Shown here piece by piece: positions 13,299 to 23,310 of a stretch of DNA of 64,000 nucleotides. A program made the position numbers and the translations under genes. This stretch comes from Eumeta japonica (Eukaryota > Arthropoda > Insecta > Lepidoptera > Psychidae). Location of the stretch: NCBI GenBank assembly GCA_005406025.1, contig BGZK01000756.1, positions 229,470 to 293,469 of the forward strand. Reading direction: 5' to 3'. Positions within the stretch are counted from its first letter, which is position 1. Each line of letters starts with the position of its first letter. The notes below the pieces were generated by a model that saw only the letters and a list, made by a program, of their open reading frames with translations, did no database searches and was not told the origin of the DNA.

Positions 13299-16223
13299 AT
13301 GGACAACTTCGGTTATCGCGAAATGGGGTGGCCTTCACCTCTGCAAACGCCCACGCAGACTCCGACTAGGTCGCGTTTGATTAGCAGTTTTAGTTCTAGA
13401 ACTAGAGAACCGGAAGAATTCCCGCTGAATCCACCTCCATACAAACATGTTGGAAATATTGATTTGCTCGAACGAGCCCACGATAAAGGTACTAAGGAGT
13501 ATCTATTCGTGGGGCCTTCGCCGCCGGCTGAAGATTCCCCGAACATGTATCAGAGTTTCGACTTTTTGGCACCAGATCCTGAAGCTAAGATAACCGAAGA
13601 TATGGTACGCAGAAGCCTCTGCGAACGCGCTTTAACTCTCGGCGCGACAAGATTCTTCGACGACGTGGAGTGTGGTTTAATTACAGGGGATAATATTGAA
13701 GAGCACATTTGTTCCGCACCCGAAGCAGTAGTTAATTTGACCTTTTTGTGGAGTGCCTTTCTAGCTAGAGATGAATTACTTCCTGCAATATTAGAAGCTG
13801 GAGCTGACATACATTACGTGGAAGCTAGTGGCCTCACTGCGCTACATTTGTCTTCGTTTAGTGGAGCCAGCAGGTCAGTTGTGTTCCTATTATCTCGTGG
13901 TGCGGATATTGATTTTGCGCCAAAATATTTTGCACCTTTACACTGTGCGGCGTTTGGAAACGCTCTGGAAGTTGCTGAGATATTAATATCTAACGGAGCG
14001 TCACTACATGCCGTGGTTCAGAGAGCAGGATGCGAGGATAATCTGGTTCATTGTGCCGTGAGAACAGATGCAGTGGAATGCATGGAATTATTCATAGAAA
14101 GAGGAGTAGACCCAGCTTATACGACTTCAGGTGGTTTAAATTCATTGCATCTGGCGGCAGAACTAGGCTCAATACGCTGTTTGTCATATTTGTTAAAAGA
14201 GACGAAAATCAGTATTAATGGACTGACGAAACAAAGAGATAAAGAATGCACAGCTCTTCATTTGGCAGCTGCCAGAGGTTACACAGAATGCATCGAATTA
14301 TTATTGTCGGAAGGCGCCAAGGCAAACACAGTAAATTATAAAGGTTTTACAGCACTGCACTTAGCCGCTCGATGTTCCAGCACCGAATGCGTGGAAGCAT
14401 TACTCAGAGACGGGAATGCAAATCCGAACGCAGAAGACTTCGACAAACGTACTCCGTTACACGCAGCCATTTGCAATTCAGAACGAGCCTGCGATATAAT
14501 AGACTTACTTGTTACGTGGGGTGCTCAAGTGAACAAAAAGGACGAATATGGATATTCACCTTTACATATTGCTGCATTAGATGGTTTATCAAATTGTGTT
14601 GAAACACTTATTTTTCTAGGAGCTGATGTTACTTCTAAGTCAAAAAGAGGACACACTGCTCTTAGCGTTATTGCCCGCAAAACTCCTAAATCATTAGCAA
14701 TTTTACGACATAATCTGGATAGTGGTATATCGCTAACTCGATCATTCGAAGGTAATGAGGAAATTCAAATAGAGTTTGACTTTGGTAAGCTGTTGAAATT
14801 TTCATATCCCAGAGAGATCACTTACTTGAATATATTAATAGACGAAGGTCAGAAAGATATTTTGCTACATCCATTATGTTCCGCTTTTCTTTACATGAAA
14901 TGGAGAAAAATTAGGAAATTCTATTTAGCCCGATTAATATTTTGTTTTTTATTTGTATCTTTTCTCTCGATTTACGTCTTGACTACCGTGGTTAAGACAT
15001 GCAAAGGAAATTATTCTAAGAAGTACGGTATACCTAACGAGCTTTGTCAAAAGCAATCGATTTTAGGTGATATATTGAAAGCCAATCCTATAGAATTAGA
15101 AAGATGGGTGCTCATTGCCATAACAGTTTTTGAAATTGTTAGAAAGTTAACAGGAATAACCGGTTATTCTAGTTTTAAACAGTATTTTACTACATTCGAA
15201 AATTTGATGGAATGGTTCGTTTTGCTATCTGTGTTTTCTTTGTATAATATACAAAAAGACTACGGTTGGCAAAATCATGTCGGAGGCTATGCTGTTCTTG
15301 GAGCTTGGACTAATCTAATGTTGATGATGGGTCAGTTACCAATGTTTGGGGATTACGTAGCTATGTATCAAAAAGTTTTAACAGAATTTTTAAAATTACT
15401 TTTAGCGTATATTTGTTTGTTACTCGGTTTCACTATATGTTTCTGTGTCGTGTTTCCCAACGAGGAAATGTTTTCTAACCCATTAATGGGGTTTATCAGT
15501 ACCCTATCTATGATGGTAGGTGAACTGAATTTGAGTATTTTAATCAATGATCCAGTACTAGAAGATCCTCCATTGATTTTCGAATTATCTTCCCAGGCAA
15601 TATTTATTCTATTTCTTATGTTCGTTACCATTATATTGATGAACCTACTCGTCGGTATAGCTGTTCACGACATTCAAGGCTTACGTAAAACTGCAGGTCT
15701 TTCAAAGCTTGTAAGACAGACTAAGCTTATATTATTCGTCGAGATGGGCTTATTCAGCGCATTGTTGCCAAGATGTCTTCGTAAATACGTCTATAGAACT
15801 GCCTTGGTCTCGCCGGAAGCCGGAAAGGTCATTCTCAGCGTAAAACCTCTAAACCCCCGGGAGAACCGTCTCCCGACAGATATAATGATGGCGGCTTACG
15901 AACTCGCTCAATTAAATAAGATGAAGTCGGCGAGATCCGCCAAGGAGGTGCTGCAAAAGACTAGGTTCTCTAAAAGGTACGAAAACGACCGTCAGAACGA
16001 CCACAATTTCAACATAGAAATACGCAGCATGCAAGAAAAAATAGATCAGACCACGTTCAATCTGAAGAAGATAGATCAAGAAATGAGGCATCTGAATATT
16101 CTACTGCTCGAGCAGCAGACTTTACTACAGAGACTGGTGAAAAATTCGGATAGATCTCACGCTTATGGACAGTATTATCCCGATTCTCCTGTATTTTTTA
16201 GCAACAGCGACATAGTAAAGTAA
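13299..16223 (+). CDS. pyx: TRPA-family cation channel, pyrexia-like, 974 aa
   Basis: This is a complete single-exon reading frame for a plasma-membrane cation channel of the TRPA subfamily. Residues 1-100 are Pro/Ser-rich and probably disordered. About eight to nine ankyrin repeats cover roughly 146-455, seen as GLTALHLSS (178), FAPLHCAAF, LNSLHLAAE, CTALHLAAA, FTALHLAAR, RTPLHAAIC and YSPLHIAAL. Six membrane segments follow: about 541-567, 600-618, 634-650, 662-684, 695-720 and 764-790. The pore loop is GFISTLSMMVGEL (731-743). After S6 comes HDIQGLRKTAGLSKLVRQ, and residues about 905-948 look like a coiled coil. The post-S6 region and the LLHPLCSAF/GITGYSSF motifs fit insect pyrexia better than painless, water witch or TRPA1; this subfamily call is from memory. 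In flies pyrexia is a heat-gated channel used in thermosensation. The start is the ATG in gccATGG context (G at -3 and +4). The length is normal for the family and no lesion is visible. Confidence 0.9.
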   Translation: MDNFGYREMGWPSPLQTPTQTPTRSRLISSFSSRTREPEEFPLNPPPYKHVGNIDLLERAHDKGTKEYLFVGPSPPAEDSPNMYQSFDFLAPDPEAKITEDMVRRSLCERALTLGATRFFDDVECGLITGDNIEEHICSAPEAVVNLTFLWSAFLARDELLPAILEAGADIHYVEASGLTALHLSSFSGASRSVVFLLSRGADIDFAPKYFAPLHCAAFGNALEVAEILISNGASLHAVVQRAGCEDNLVHCAVRTDAVECMELFIERGVDPAYTTSGGLNSLHLAAELGSIRCLSYLLKETKISINGLTKQRDKECTALHLAAARGYTECIELLLSEGAKANTVNYKGFTALHLAARCSSTECVEALLRDGNANPNAEDFDKRTPLHAAICNSERACDIIDLLVTWGAQVNKKDEYGYSPLHIAALDGLSNCVETLIFLGADVTSKSKRGHTALSVIARKTPKSLAILRHNLDSGISLTRSFEGNEEIQIEFDFGKLLKFSYPREITYLNILIDEGQKDILLHPLCSAFLYMKWRKIRKFYLARLIFCFLFVSFLSIYVLTTVVKTCKGNYSKKYGIPNELCQKQSILGDILKANPIELERWVLIAITVFEIVRKLTGITGYSSFKQYFTTFENLMEWFVLLSVFSLYNIQKDYGWQNHVGGYAVLGAWTNLMLMMGQLPMFGDYVAMYQKVLTEFLKLLLAYICLLLGFTICFCVVFPNEEMFSNPLMGFISTLSMMVGELNLSILINDPVLEDPPLIFELSSQAIFILFLMFVTIILMNLLVGIAVHDIQGLRKTAGLSKLVRQTKLILFVEMGLFSALLPRCLRKYVYRTALVSPEAGKVILSVKPLNPRENRLPTDIMMAAYELAQLNKMKSARSAKEVLQKTRFSKRYENDRQNDHNFNIEIRSMQEKIDQTTFNLKKIDQEMRHLNILLLEQQTLLQRLVKNSDRSHAYGQYYPDSPVFFSNSDIVK

Positions 16224-16468
16224 ACACATCACACGGGACGAAAAACGAAGAAGTTTTCCAAGAATTGTGCGCTAATGCCCCGACTTTCGCAGTGTTATCA
16301 TTCAAATAATTTAATCAAGACTGTGTATATTTACTTGGCGAGGAATCAGTTGGCGGCGGAGGTGGCTTTTAAGATTGCTCTTTATTTATCTTGAGTTTAA
16401 AGAAGTAATTTACGCGTCTTATGACGTCAATTTGATTCGAAAAAAACACGAACCAAACGTTTGATTTA

Positions 16469-16474
16469 AATAAA
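16469..16474 (+). terminator. Polyadenylation signal of the TRPA gene
   Basis: AATAAA lies about 245 bp after the stop codon, with a T-rich stretch behind it (16498-16510). A second AATAAA at 16617-16622 is an alternative, so the 3' UTR would be about 0.27-0.42 kb. Confidence 0.5.
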
Positions 16475-16622
16475 TATTATTTTGTTAATTTGATACACTT
16501 TTTTTTATTTTAGTTTAGTGTTAGGTTCGCTATGTTTTTTTCCTTTTATAATCATAATGAACTTTCCATAGTTAGTCTTGAATGTTTATTTTCGCTTATT
16601 TTAATGAGATGAAAAAAATAAA

Positions 16623-17855
16623 TTGTTTTATCAAATTGACAGTAAATATATTTCGTTATTCCATTAATTAGTTTGACCATAACCAGTACTTACACTAATT
16701 AGTTTTGATAAACCAAACGTCATTTAGCAAAATCATTCTGATAAATGGAATTTGAAATACAATAATATTTTTATTATTTGATATTATAATTATTTCTATT
16801 TTTATTAAACACGTTCGTAGTTTGATATTTACATTAGACAGAACGTCTGTTTCCAAATTTATACATTGACTCTTTATATACACTGCTCCACAGAAAGATT
16901 TCATTTTTAATCGATACTTCTTAACGGTCACGCTACTTACTAACGATCTTTTTTTCTCAAATTATAAATTCTTCCCGGTAATGACATTAGATAATTTTTG
17001 CGCGTTTCCGCTAATAATTATCTTATCTCGGTGAGCGTCATCGCGACGAACAAACTTTACCCAGTTGTCTATCAGTGTTTATTATAAATATAAAAATAAA
17101 GTATAATGTAAGCTGTAACATTTCGCTGATATTTGCCTCTTTAATTATTGCATTACAATGCACATTTTTTTCTAAATAGCGCTAAACTTAAGTAATTTAT
17201 TGAAACAGTTCAGTTATTCGAAAATGCCAAAAACAAGACAAACATGTAGTCGTTTTTATCCCTGTGATGTCAAAAAAAAAGGTTTTAAGAGTGTAATATG
17301 ATAGTATAAATTAAAATTGAGCAGTGTTCAGAATTTTGGCCTATCCCTTAACTGCAAAGGAACTGTATGTACATAATATGGAAATTAATTGAAGTTTTAT
17401 TAAATCAATATAAGTAATGTGTCGAAACGTGTCCAAGCTAAGATGGGTACAACACAACAAAATAGATTAATACTTATATGTCGTCTTTTATTTCATCTAA
17501 TTAACGATAATAAGCCCTTCATGTATGCACTCAAAGGAGGAATGCAGACGCAGATAGCCAGTGCGGGAAGTTTACTTCTTTAGATGAAAGACCCAGAAGT
17601 ATATATGGCACAAATGTATATATATATACAACTCTCTCAAAAAATAGACCTAAAAATCTCAATTATGATTATATTTATGATAAGATTGTTTATTGTAATT
17701 TCAATTATAAAAAGAACAAATACAAAGCTCTTTACAAAAATATCAATTTTGCGTTTAATTGACAATGAATATTAAATTTTGTCGAGGCTAGAACACATCT
17801 ATATCGTAAAAATATATTTTATAGATCATTTTCTTTTGCATTATTTTATAGGACA
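16623..17855. other. Non-coding stretch, nothing recognised
   Basis: AT-rich throughout. A slightly GC-richer patch at 17000-17060 has GATA-type motifs (TTATCT) but no further support for a regulatory role. Confidence 0.45.
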
Positions 17856-18185
17856 TTAGAAGGACAAACGAGCAGGTGAGCCATCAGAAAGTGGACGTTC
17901 ACAGCCGCCCATAGGCACTCGTAATTCCAGAGAAGTAACCGATGCATTGTCGGGCCCTCGGGTATCAGAATAGAATATCTGATGGAAGGGACATTGATGA
18001 GATTGTGGTGACGGAGGGTAATTCTCCATCGAAACTCTCACTCACTGGACGAAACGACACAGCGGACGCTGGTGCTTCATATCCATATTCTGTGAGAGTG
18101 TGGTATTTAATAGATTAAGCCGGCCCATTCTTGTTCAATTAGCTGGCCACGGCATGGCTCTACTATAAAGCATTACTGATGAATG
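17856..18185 (-). mobile_element. Lepidopteran interspersed retroposon copy 2
   Basis: It starts with ACAAACGAGCAGGTGAGCC, passes CAGCCGCCCATAGG and GTGTGGTATTT, and ends with GCCACGGCATGGCTCTACT. These are the reversed blocks of the copy at 3.2 kb and match the copy at 40.6 kb. Diverged and non-coding. Confidence 0.75.
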
Positions 18186-18639
18186 CGTGTTTTTTATTTC
18201 TAACCTGTAGTTTATTTTTTTAGTCTTAAAATAACTTTAATATACTGCAGATGTCGATTAATACATAGGTAGATTTACTTTTTTTTTTAGCAAAAAACAA
18301 TCATTTTAACATTTATTCGATTCTGTTTCATAACAGCATTGGACTTGTCAAAGTAAACGAAATGAGCTCAAACTGGAGGGGCTTATCAGTAGTTACTGAG
18401 GAGTTCATCTGTTCACTTTCGACTTCACCATCAAACGTCGTGTCCTCAAGCGTGGTACAATGGAAACATGAATATAATTCAAATCAGCCTAAAGTCCAGG
18501 AGTTTACAAGTAGTCAATAAAGCGTTCCTTTTTCTATCCCCGCACTGCATGAAAACATTAGTTTGATGGTATAAAGTATTACAATCCGAGTTATATATGT
18601 ATTTGTAAAGTTTCAAATTAAACAAAAATTTAACAATTC
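18186..18639. other. Non-coding stretch, nothing recognised
   Basis: No exon or repeat could be supported. Confidence 0.5.
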
Positions 18640-19480
18640 TTATGGAATTCTTATTCCAATAATTCGATGAAAAAAAAATCTGAAAAACGGTTGACCTTTC
18701 AGGCCACCCCCAAGACTTCCCGCTATGATATTTATCTATGTGTTTTTGAATTCCTTTATTTCAAAAATATCGTTGTCTATAACTTTTGAGCGTTTGGAGC
18801 GTACAAGTTCGGAAGACGGTTGACCCGAAATTTCTTGCTACTTCTCTAAGTGAACTTTGAAGTCTTTCAACGCATTCAAAAATAAAAATAGCAGTAACTT
18901 TATAAATAACAAAATAAAAACAGCTATGGGTTTTTAGTTCTCTGGGCTCAAAATATATGTATATTTAGAGCTTTTTGAGATCAAAAACCAAAATTAAAAC
19001 AAGAAAAAGCTATTTCTAAATTTCAACTACGATATTTTTCGTTCGATTTCGATTCACTTTACGGCAATGGACAAAATTTTTTAAGCAGAAAAAGATAACT
19101 GAGGACCAAATATCATTCTATCCAGAATTTTGCAGTTATTTAGATAAGTCTTTTTTTGCAATTTTCCATTCGTACGAACAAACCAACGGATTTTGATGCA
19201 GTGTGCAACGATTGACGTTCTTTTATATGAGACAATATCTAGCAATATTTTGGAATTAATGCGTTTAAAAAATATTGTAAATAACTTTCTTTAAAAATTT
19301 TTTCTCCAATAATATTTCCCAAGTAAATCAACCCTCAAATTCTTGTCATCTTATCTCCGAAACTGTTAATTCAAAAACGTTGGAAAAAAATACAGAAAAT
19401 AGATATTTACTTATAGATTACAGAAAAACTTACAAGAAGTTTTGTAAGGTCTTAAAGTAACAAGGTAAATCTCTCAATAA
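18640..19480 (+). mobile_element. Interspersed repeat, same family as the 10.4 and 35.0 kb copies
   Basis: It contains AAACGGTTGACCTTTCAGGC, CGCTATGATATTTATC, GCAGAAAAAGATAACTGAGG and CCAACGGATTTTGATGCAG. The same ordered blocks are found at 35.09-35.63 kb, and parts at 11.2-11.4 and 20.8 kb. Non-coding. Confidence 0.65.
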
Positions 19481-20425
19481 TGTACCTACAAACTTATATT
19501 TGTCCTCTTTTTTATGGTCAGATATTGTTTCTTTAAAAAAAAGTGTCAATCCTGAGCTTGATGACATTTTGTGTTCATTCACTGACCAAATTAATTCTAT
19601 TTATTATTTTGATCAAGACTTTTACAAATATATAAATGTTAAAAATTACAACCTTTCATTTTCATGTAATAGACGCATATAGTTTTGGATAGGAATCGAA
19701 TTATTATGAAAATATTTACCTCTATTATAATTCTTAGAAACGAATGTTAGCTTACACCTCTCTGTTGAACATTTATTTTAACTGATTCGTCTTGTAACCA
19801 CTAGATGTCGCTATTCATCAGTCCAATATTTTTTTATTGCAATGCTAAATATTGTGATATTTACCACAAAAGTATTTAGTTTTAGGGTTGTTTCTTTTAA
19901 ATTTTTAAGTAGTATATACATCTGAATTTACAATTTTAAGGAGAGCATGAAAGCTGAGCATTGACTAATTGTTTTAAAATATTAGTGCGAACAGAATTGA
20001 TAAATAAGGTGTTGACGTATCTACTATTATGCAATTTTATTATGCACAAAATATGCAATAAAACCTAACCGCAACAAAGACAAAGCGTATAGCCTAGCGC
20101 AAATTTAACAATTTTATCCATTTATGTAGTAACATATGGGTAAAATTGAAGATTTCCCGATAGTCCTTAATAAGACTATGTTTATGATACATTTATTGTT
20201 TTTCGAAGTGTATATCGTCTATTTTTGCACACTTTTGCATTCTTTGGAACCATTGTAACAAGCAGTTGGGTCAGTCTTCCGTAGGGATGTCTTGTATTGC
20301 CTCTTAGAATTATGCGTTGTCCGTAAAGTGCAAAGCTTCCAAACCTTCAGATGTACATGCAAAATCTATTGCACTTGGCTTATACCAATACCTTATACGC
20401 GACGAATTTGTTCATAAGTAATTTT
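19481..20425. other. Non-coding stretch, nothing recognised
   Basis: No coding or structural feature could be supported. Confidence 0.5.
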
Positions 20426-21178
20426 AAGGTTCCGTATCTTCAACAACAGAATCCTTATAGGATCACTCGGGTGTCTGTTCGTCCTTCTAACAGAGCCAAT
20501 TTGCTCTGAATATACTGAACCCATAAATATATGGTGTCTGTGACCCAAAAATGTAAGCCAAACATGGACGTGTAACGTAAATAAATGAATTTTACATACG
20601 AAAATTGCTTTTGGAGGGTAAATTAGAAAATAAAAAGAAGTTTTTCAACATTCCTGTAACATGTGACATATGAAATTAAAGGACTTGTCGGGCGGGTGTC
20701 GAAAATGTAGTCTTTATAACTTTCAAATTAATTGTTTTAATTTTAGTTAAGAAAATATATCATTTCCTCTTGTCTTCGAAACTACTGAGCCAAAAATGTT
20801 GAAAATTGGAAAAACGGTTGACTATGGGCCATCCCTAAAATTTCCTAAAATCATATATATTTATTGATGTGTCCTTGAGCTCCTTGAATTATAAATATTG
20901 TCACCAACATACAGACACACATGCAAGCATGCACAGACGCATGTAAACACGCACACATGTGGAAAATGGTCGAAATAGATTACTTAGACCCTAAAAATTA
21001 AGATCGGATGAAAACTTATTTTCGAAACTCGGGTTGAAAATAGCAGTCTCAATTTTGAAAATTTTGCAAATTTCTTAGTGAATTAAAAATAAAAATAATG
21101 GTTCTTTACTTATAGACGACAGGAAAACTTAGAAGCCTAGAAAAATGGTTCGATACAATATAAACTGACACTCACTAA

Positions 21179-22741
21179 GGGATCGTCCATTAAAGGTAAA
21201 AGAAAACCCGCCGATTTTATACAAATTCGTCGTCCATTTTACTTCTATAACATAAATAAATCCACAAGTAATAATTTAAAAAATGTGAATTTCATTATAT
21301 GATTTCTGAGAAATAAGATCACTTAGTGATTTTATTATTTAATTTTAAAATCCATGAAAAATCGGCAGTATTAACGTCCGCGTGAGTGCACACAAAAATG
21401 AATATATTGCGTTTATAAACACACATACAACTAGATATTATAATTTATTTGCCAAAATTGAAAGCTGTAGCATCAACATAGAATACATATTTCTTCGACA
21501 TATTTACAAACAAAGAGTGTAAGAAATTACTGATGTGACAGCGTGATTTATAGAGGTGTGAAACAGATGTCCGAAATTACAAGAGCTTCCGCCTTATGTG
21601 ACCTAACGTTGCCGATTTGGGTTTTGCCGAGCGTACAAGCTTGACAAAGACGGCGCGTATCGTGTGAACTATATGAACCTATGAACAAAACGGCAACGTA
21701 GGCAGAAAAACAGTTTATGATATCAAATCTGTCCACCGATTTTTCACGTCCCCATGTTTTTCGTTTCACAGCAAAAATAATAAAATACGTAGGGATCCAT
21801 TCAATGTGTGGATATTGAATGGATCCCTACATTTTTTATATCAACAGACGATGATGCATCCATTATGATACCTATCCCAGCCCTTATTTTTGTTTTCAAC
21901 TTGATCTAGATTCCAATTGCAGTTCCATTCTTCCGAAATCAATCCTTTATTCAATTGCAATAAAATTATCCAATTTTTAAGTTTTCCTATATTTTCACTT
22001 ACTTAAATTTAATTGTTAACATAGTTTATATAAAAATTCACGAAAATATTCTTCGGTGTTTGATGATTGAAGAATCGTCAAACAATATTTTTTTGTACAT
22101 ATTTGATCATATTGATAGATAAATATAAAATTGTTGGGCAGTTGGTTATGCAGTAATCTCGTGAATTATTTTTTCCGACGAATTTGTGGTAACCTAAAAG
22201 GATGTTGCCTGTTCTGAAGACACTCCTTTTTAAAAATTCCGGCAATTGTAGTAATCGCGTATATGTGTGTATTTGCGTTTAAAAGCACAAAACTAAAAGG
22301 GCTAAAACGAAAATTAAATGATGCCGTATTATTCTAATTTTACCTTAAATAATAACAACTTTCCGTGAAATTGGGTTTGCTTTACAGTAAATTAGTATTT
22401 GGGACAAAATTAAATATTTTTCTGTAATACAACTCAACAGCGTCATCTCTTGACACGTTAGCTTTTTGTAATCGTTTCAAATTACCTTAATTACGTGAGA
22501 CTCAAATCACGAAAAATCAAGGCGGTATTGTAGTGAGATATAACATGTATTTATTTTATCGTTGACAGGCAACCGTTAGCAGACAACGATTATATATAGA
22601 TAATACTTCGAAAATTTTAAACATATTTAAAATTTACCAAAACTTACCAAAAATACACGTTATTCTGGGTGGGGGAGGTTAATCACCACGTACGATTGGG
22701 AGGAAAAAGTTGCAAAAAATCATGTGATTAATGGACGACCC
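21179..22741. mobile_element. Non-autonomous DNA transposon with short TIRs and a TTAA-like target site
   Basis: The left end is GGGATCGTCCATTAA and the right end is TTAATGGACGACCC, inverted repeats of about 14 bp with one extra base on the left. Flanks are CTAA (21175-21178) and TTAA (22742-22745), consistent with a TTAA duplication that has one substitution, as in piggyBac-type insertion. The 1563-bp interior has no transposase-like frame, so it would depend on an autonomous relative. The superfamily is uncertain. Confidence 0.55.
21789..21830. repeat. Perfect 17-bp hairpin
   Basis: GTAGGGATCCATTCAAT at 21789-21805 is exactly reverse-complementary to 21814-21830, with an 8-nt loop. It lies inside the TIR element, about 170 bp left of its midpoint. 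Confidence 0.9.
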
Positions 22742-22975
22742 TTAAGAACTTGAGTAGAATGTAATAGTTTATTATTTTTTTTCTATGATAAAAGCAGTAA
22801 TATATACAGGTGTACAGACTTGGCGTGATGATAGTAGATAGTGAGGCTCCTGCTAAAAATATCCAATGAATAAATGAAAAAATATATATTTTAAATATAT
22901 AATACAAATATGTTGTTTTATGGTACGGAACGCTCGGTGCGCTAGTGGGACCCGTACTTTACCGTTTTCTTTTTC

Positions 22976-23310
22976 ATCAATTTCAATTAGTTGTCGCGCG
23001 GCATCAATATTAGTTTACGTAACTGCAGTCACCGGTGGACCTTCATGTAAATTGTCAAATCGATGTTCACGTCCATGTCTGAATTTACTGAACCTGAAAA
23101 ACATAGAGCTACATGATGGAGCTTCATCATCAAATGCTAATCGAAATCTCTGACCACTTTTTTGTTGAGTTAAGCCACATCAAAAATCGTAAAAATCGTG
23201 CACAAATACGCTCTCGACTTAAATTCATCGAAATGCCGACATGCAATTTTCAAGACGTTGTCGCAATGAAAAAGCAACGGACAATCCACTCAAACTTACT
23301 TAAGTACTTG
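22976..23310 (-). pseudogene. mariner-type transposase relic, N-terminal part
   Basis: Read on the minus strand, pieces translate as CGLTQQ, then RLAFDDEAPS, FRFSKFRHGR, EGPPVTAVT and NIDAARQLI, in this order. This matches the N-terminal helix-turn-helix region of mariner transposases (GLTQQ...FGDEAPS...W..EF.RGR...EGRP...ENI.AVR.LI). Stops precede GLTQQ, and the catalytic DDD region is absent because the relic ends against the neighbouring repeat at about 22975. It is a dead, truncated copy, which once catalysed cut-and-paste transposition at TA sites. Confidence 0.7.

Larger units (their letters stand above)
20426..22974 (+). mobile_element. Older lepidopteran repeat split by a nested insertion
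   Basis: The left part (20426-21178) begins AAGGTTCCGTATC, continues with ATCCTTATAGGATCACTCG and contains AAACGGTTGACTATGGGCC. The right part (22742-22974) contains AAAAGCAGTAATATATACAG and ends with ATGGTACGGAACGCTCGG and TTTACCGTTTTC, a diverged form of the common terminus 'tcgcacttggccggttttt'. At the uninterrupted copy near 11.4 kb the corresponding blocks are contiguous, which shows that the 1.56 kb between the two parts is an insertion. Confidence 0.65.

Noticed and set aside
13313..15631. Open frames on the opposite strand or other frames inside the channel gene
   Set aside because: They overlap a well-supported coding region and have no motif of their own.
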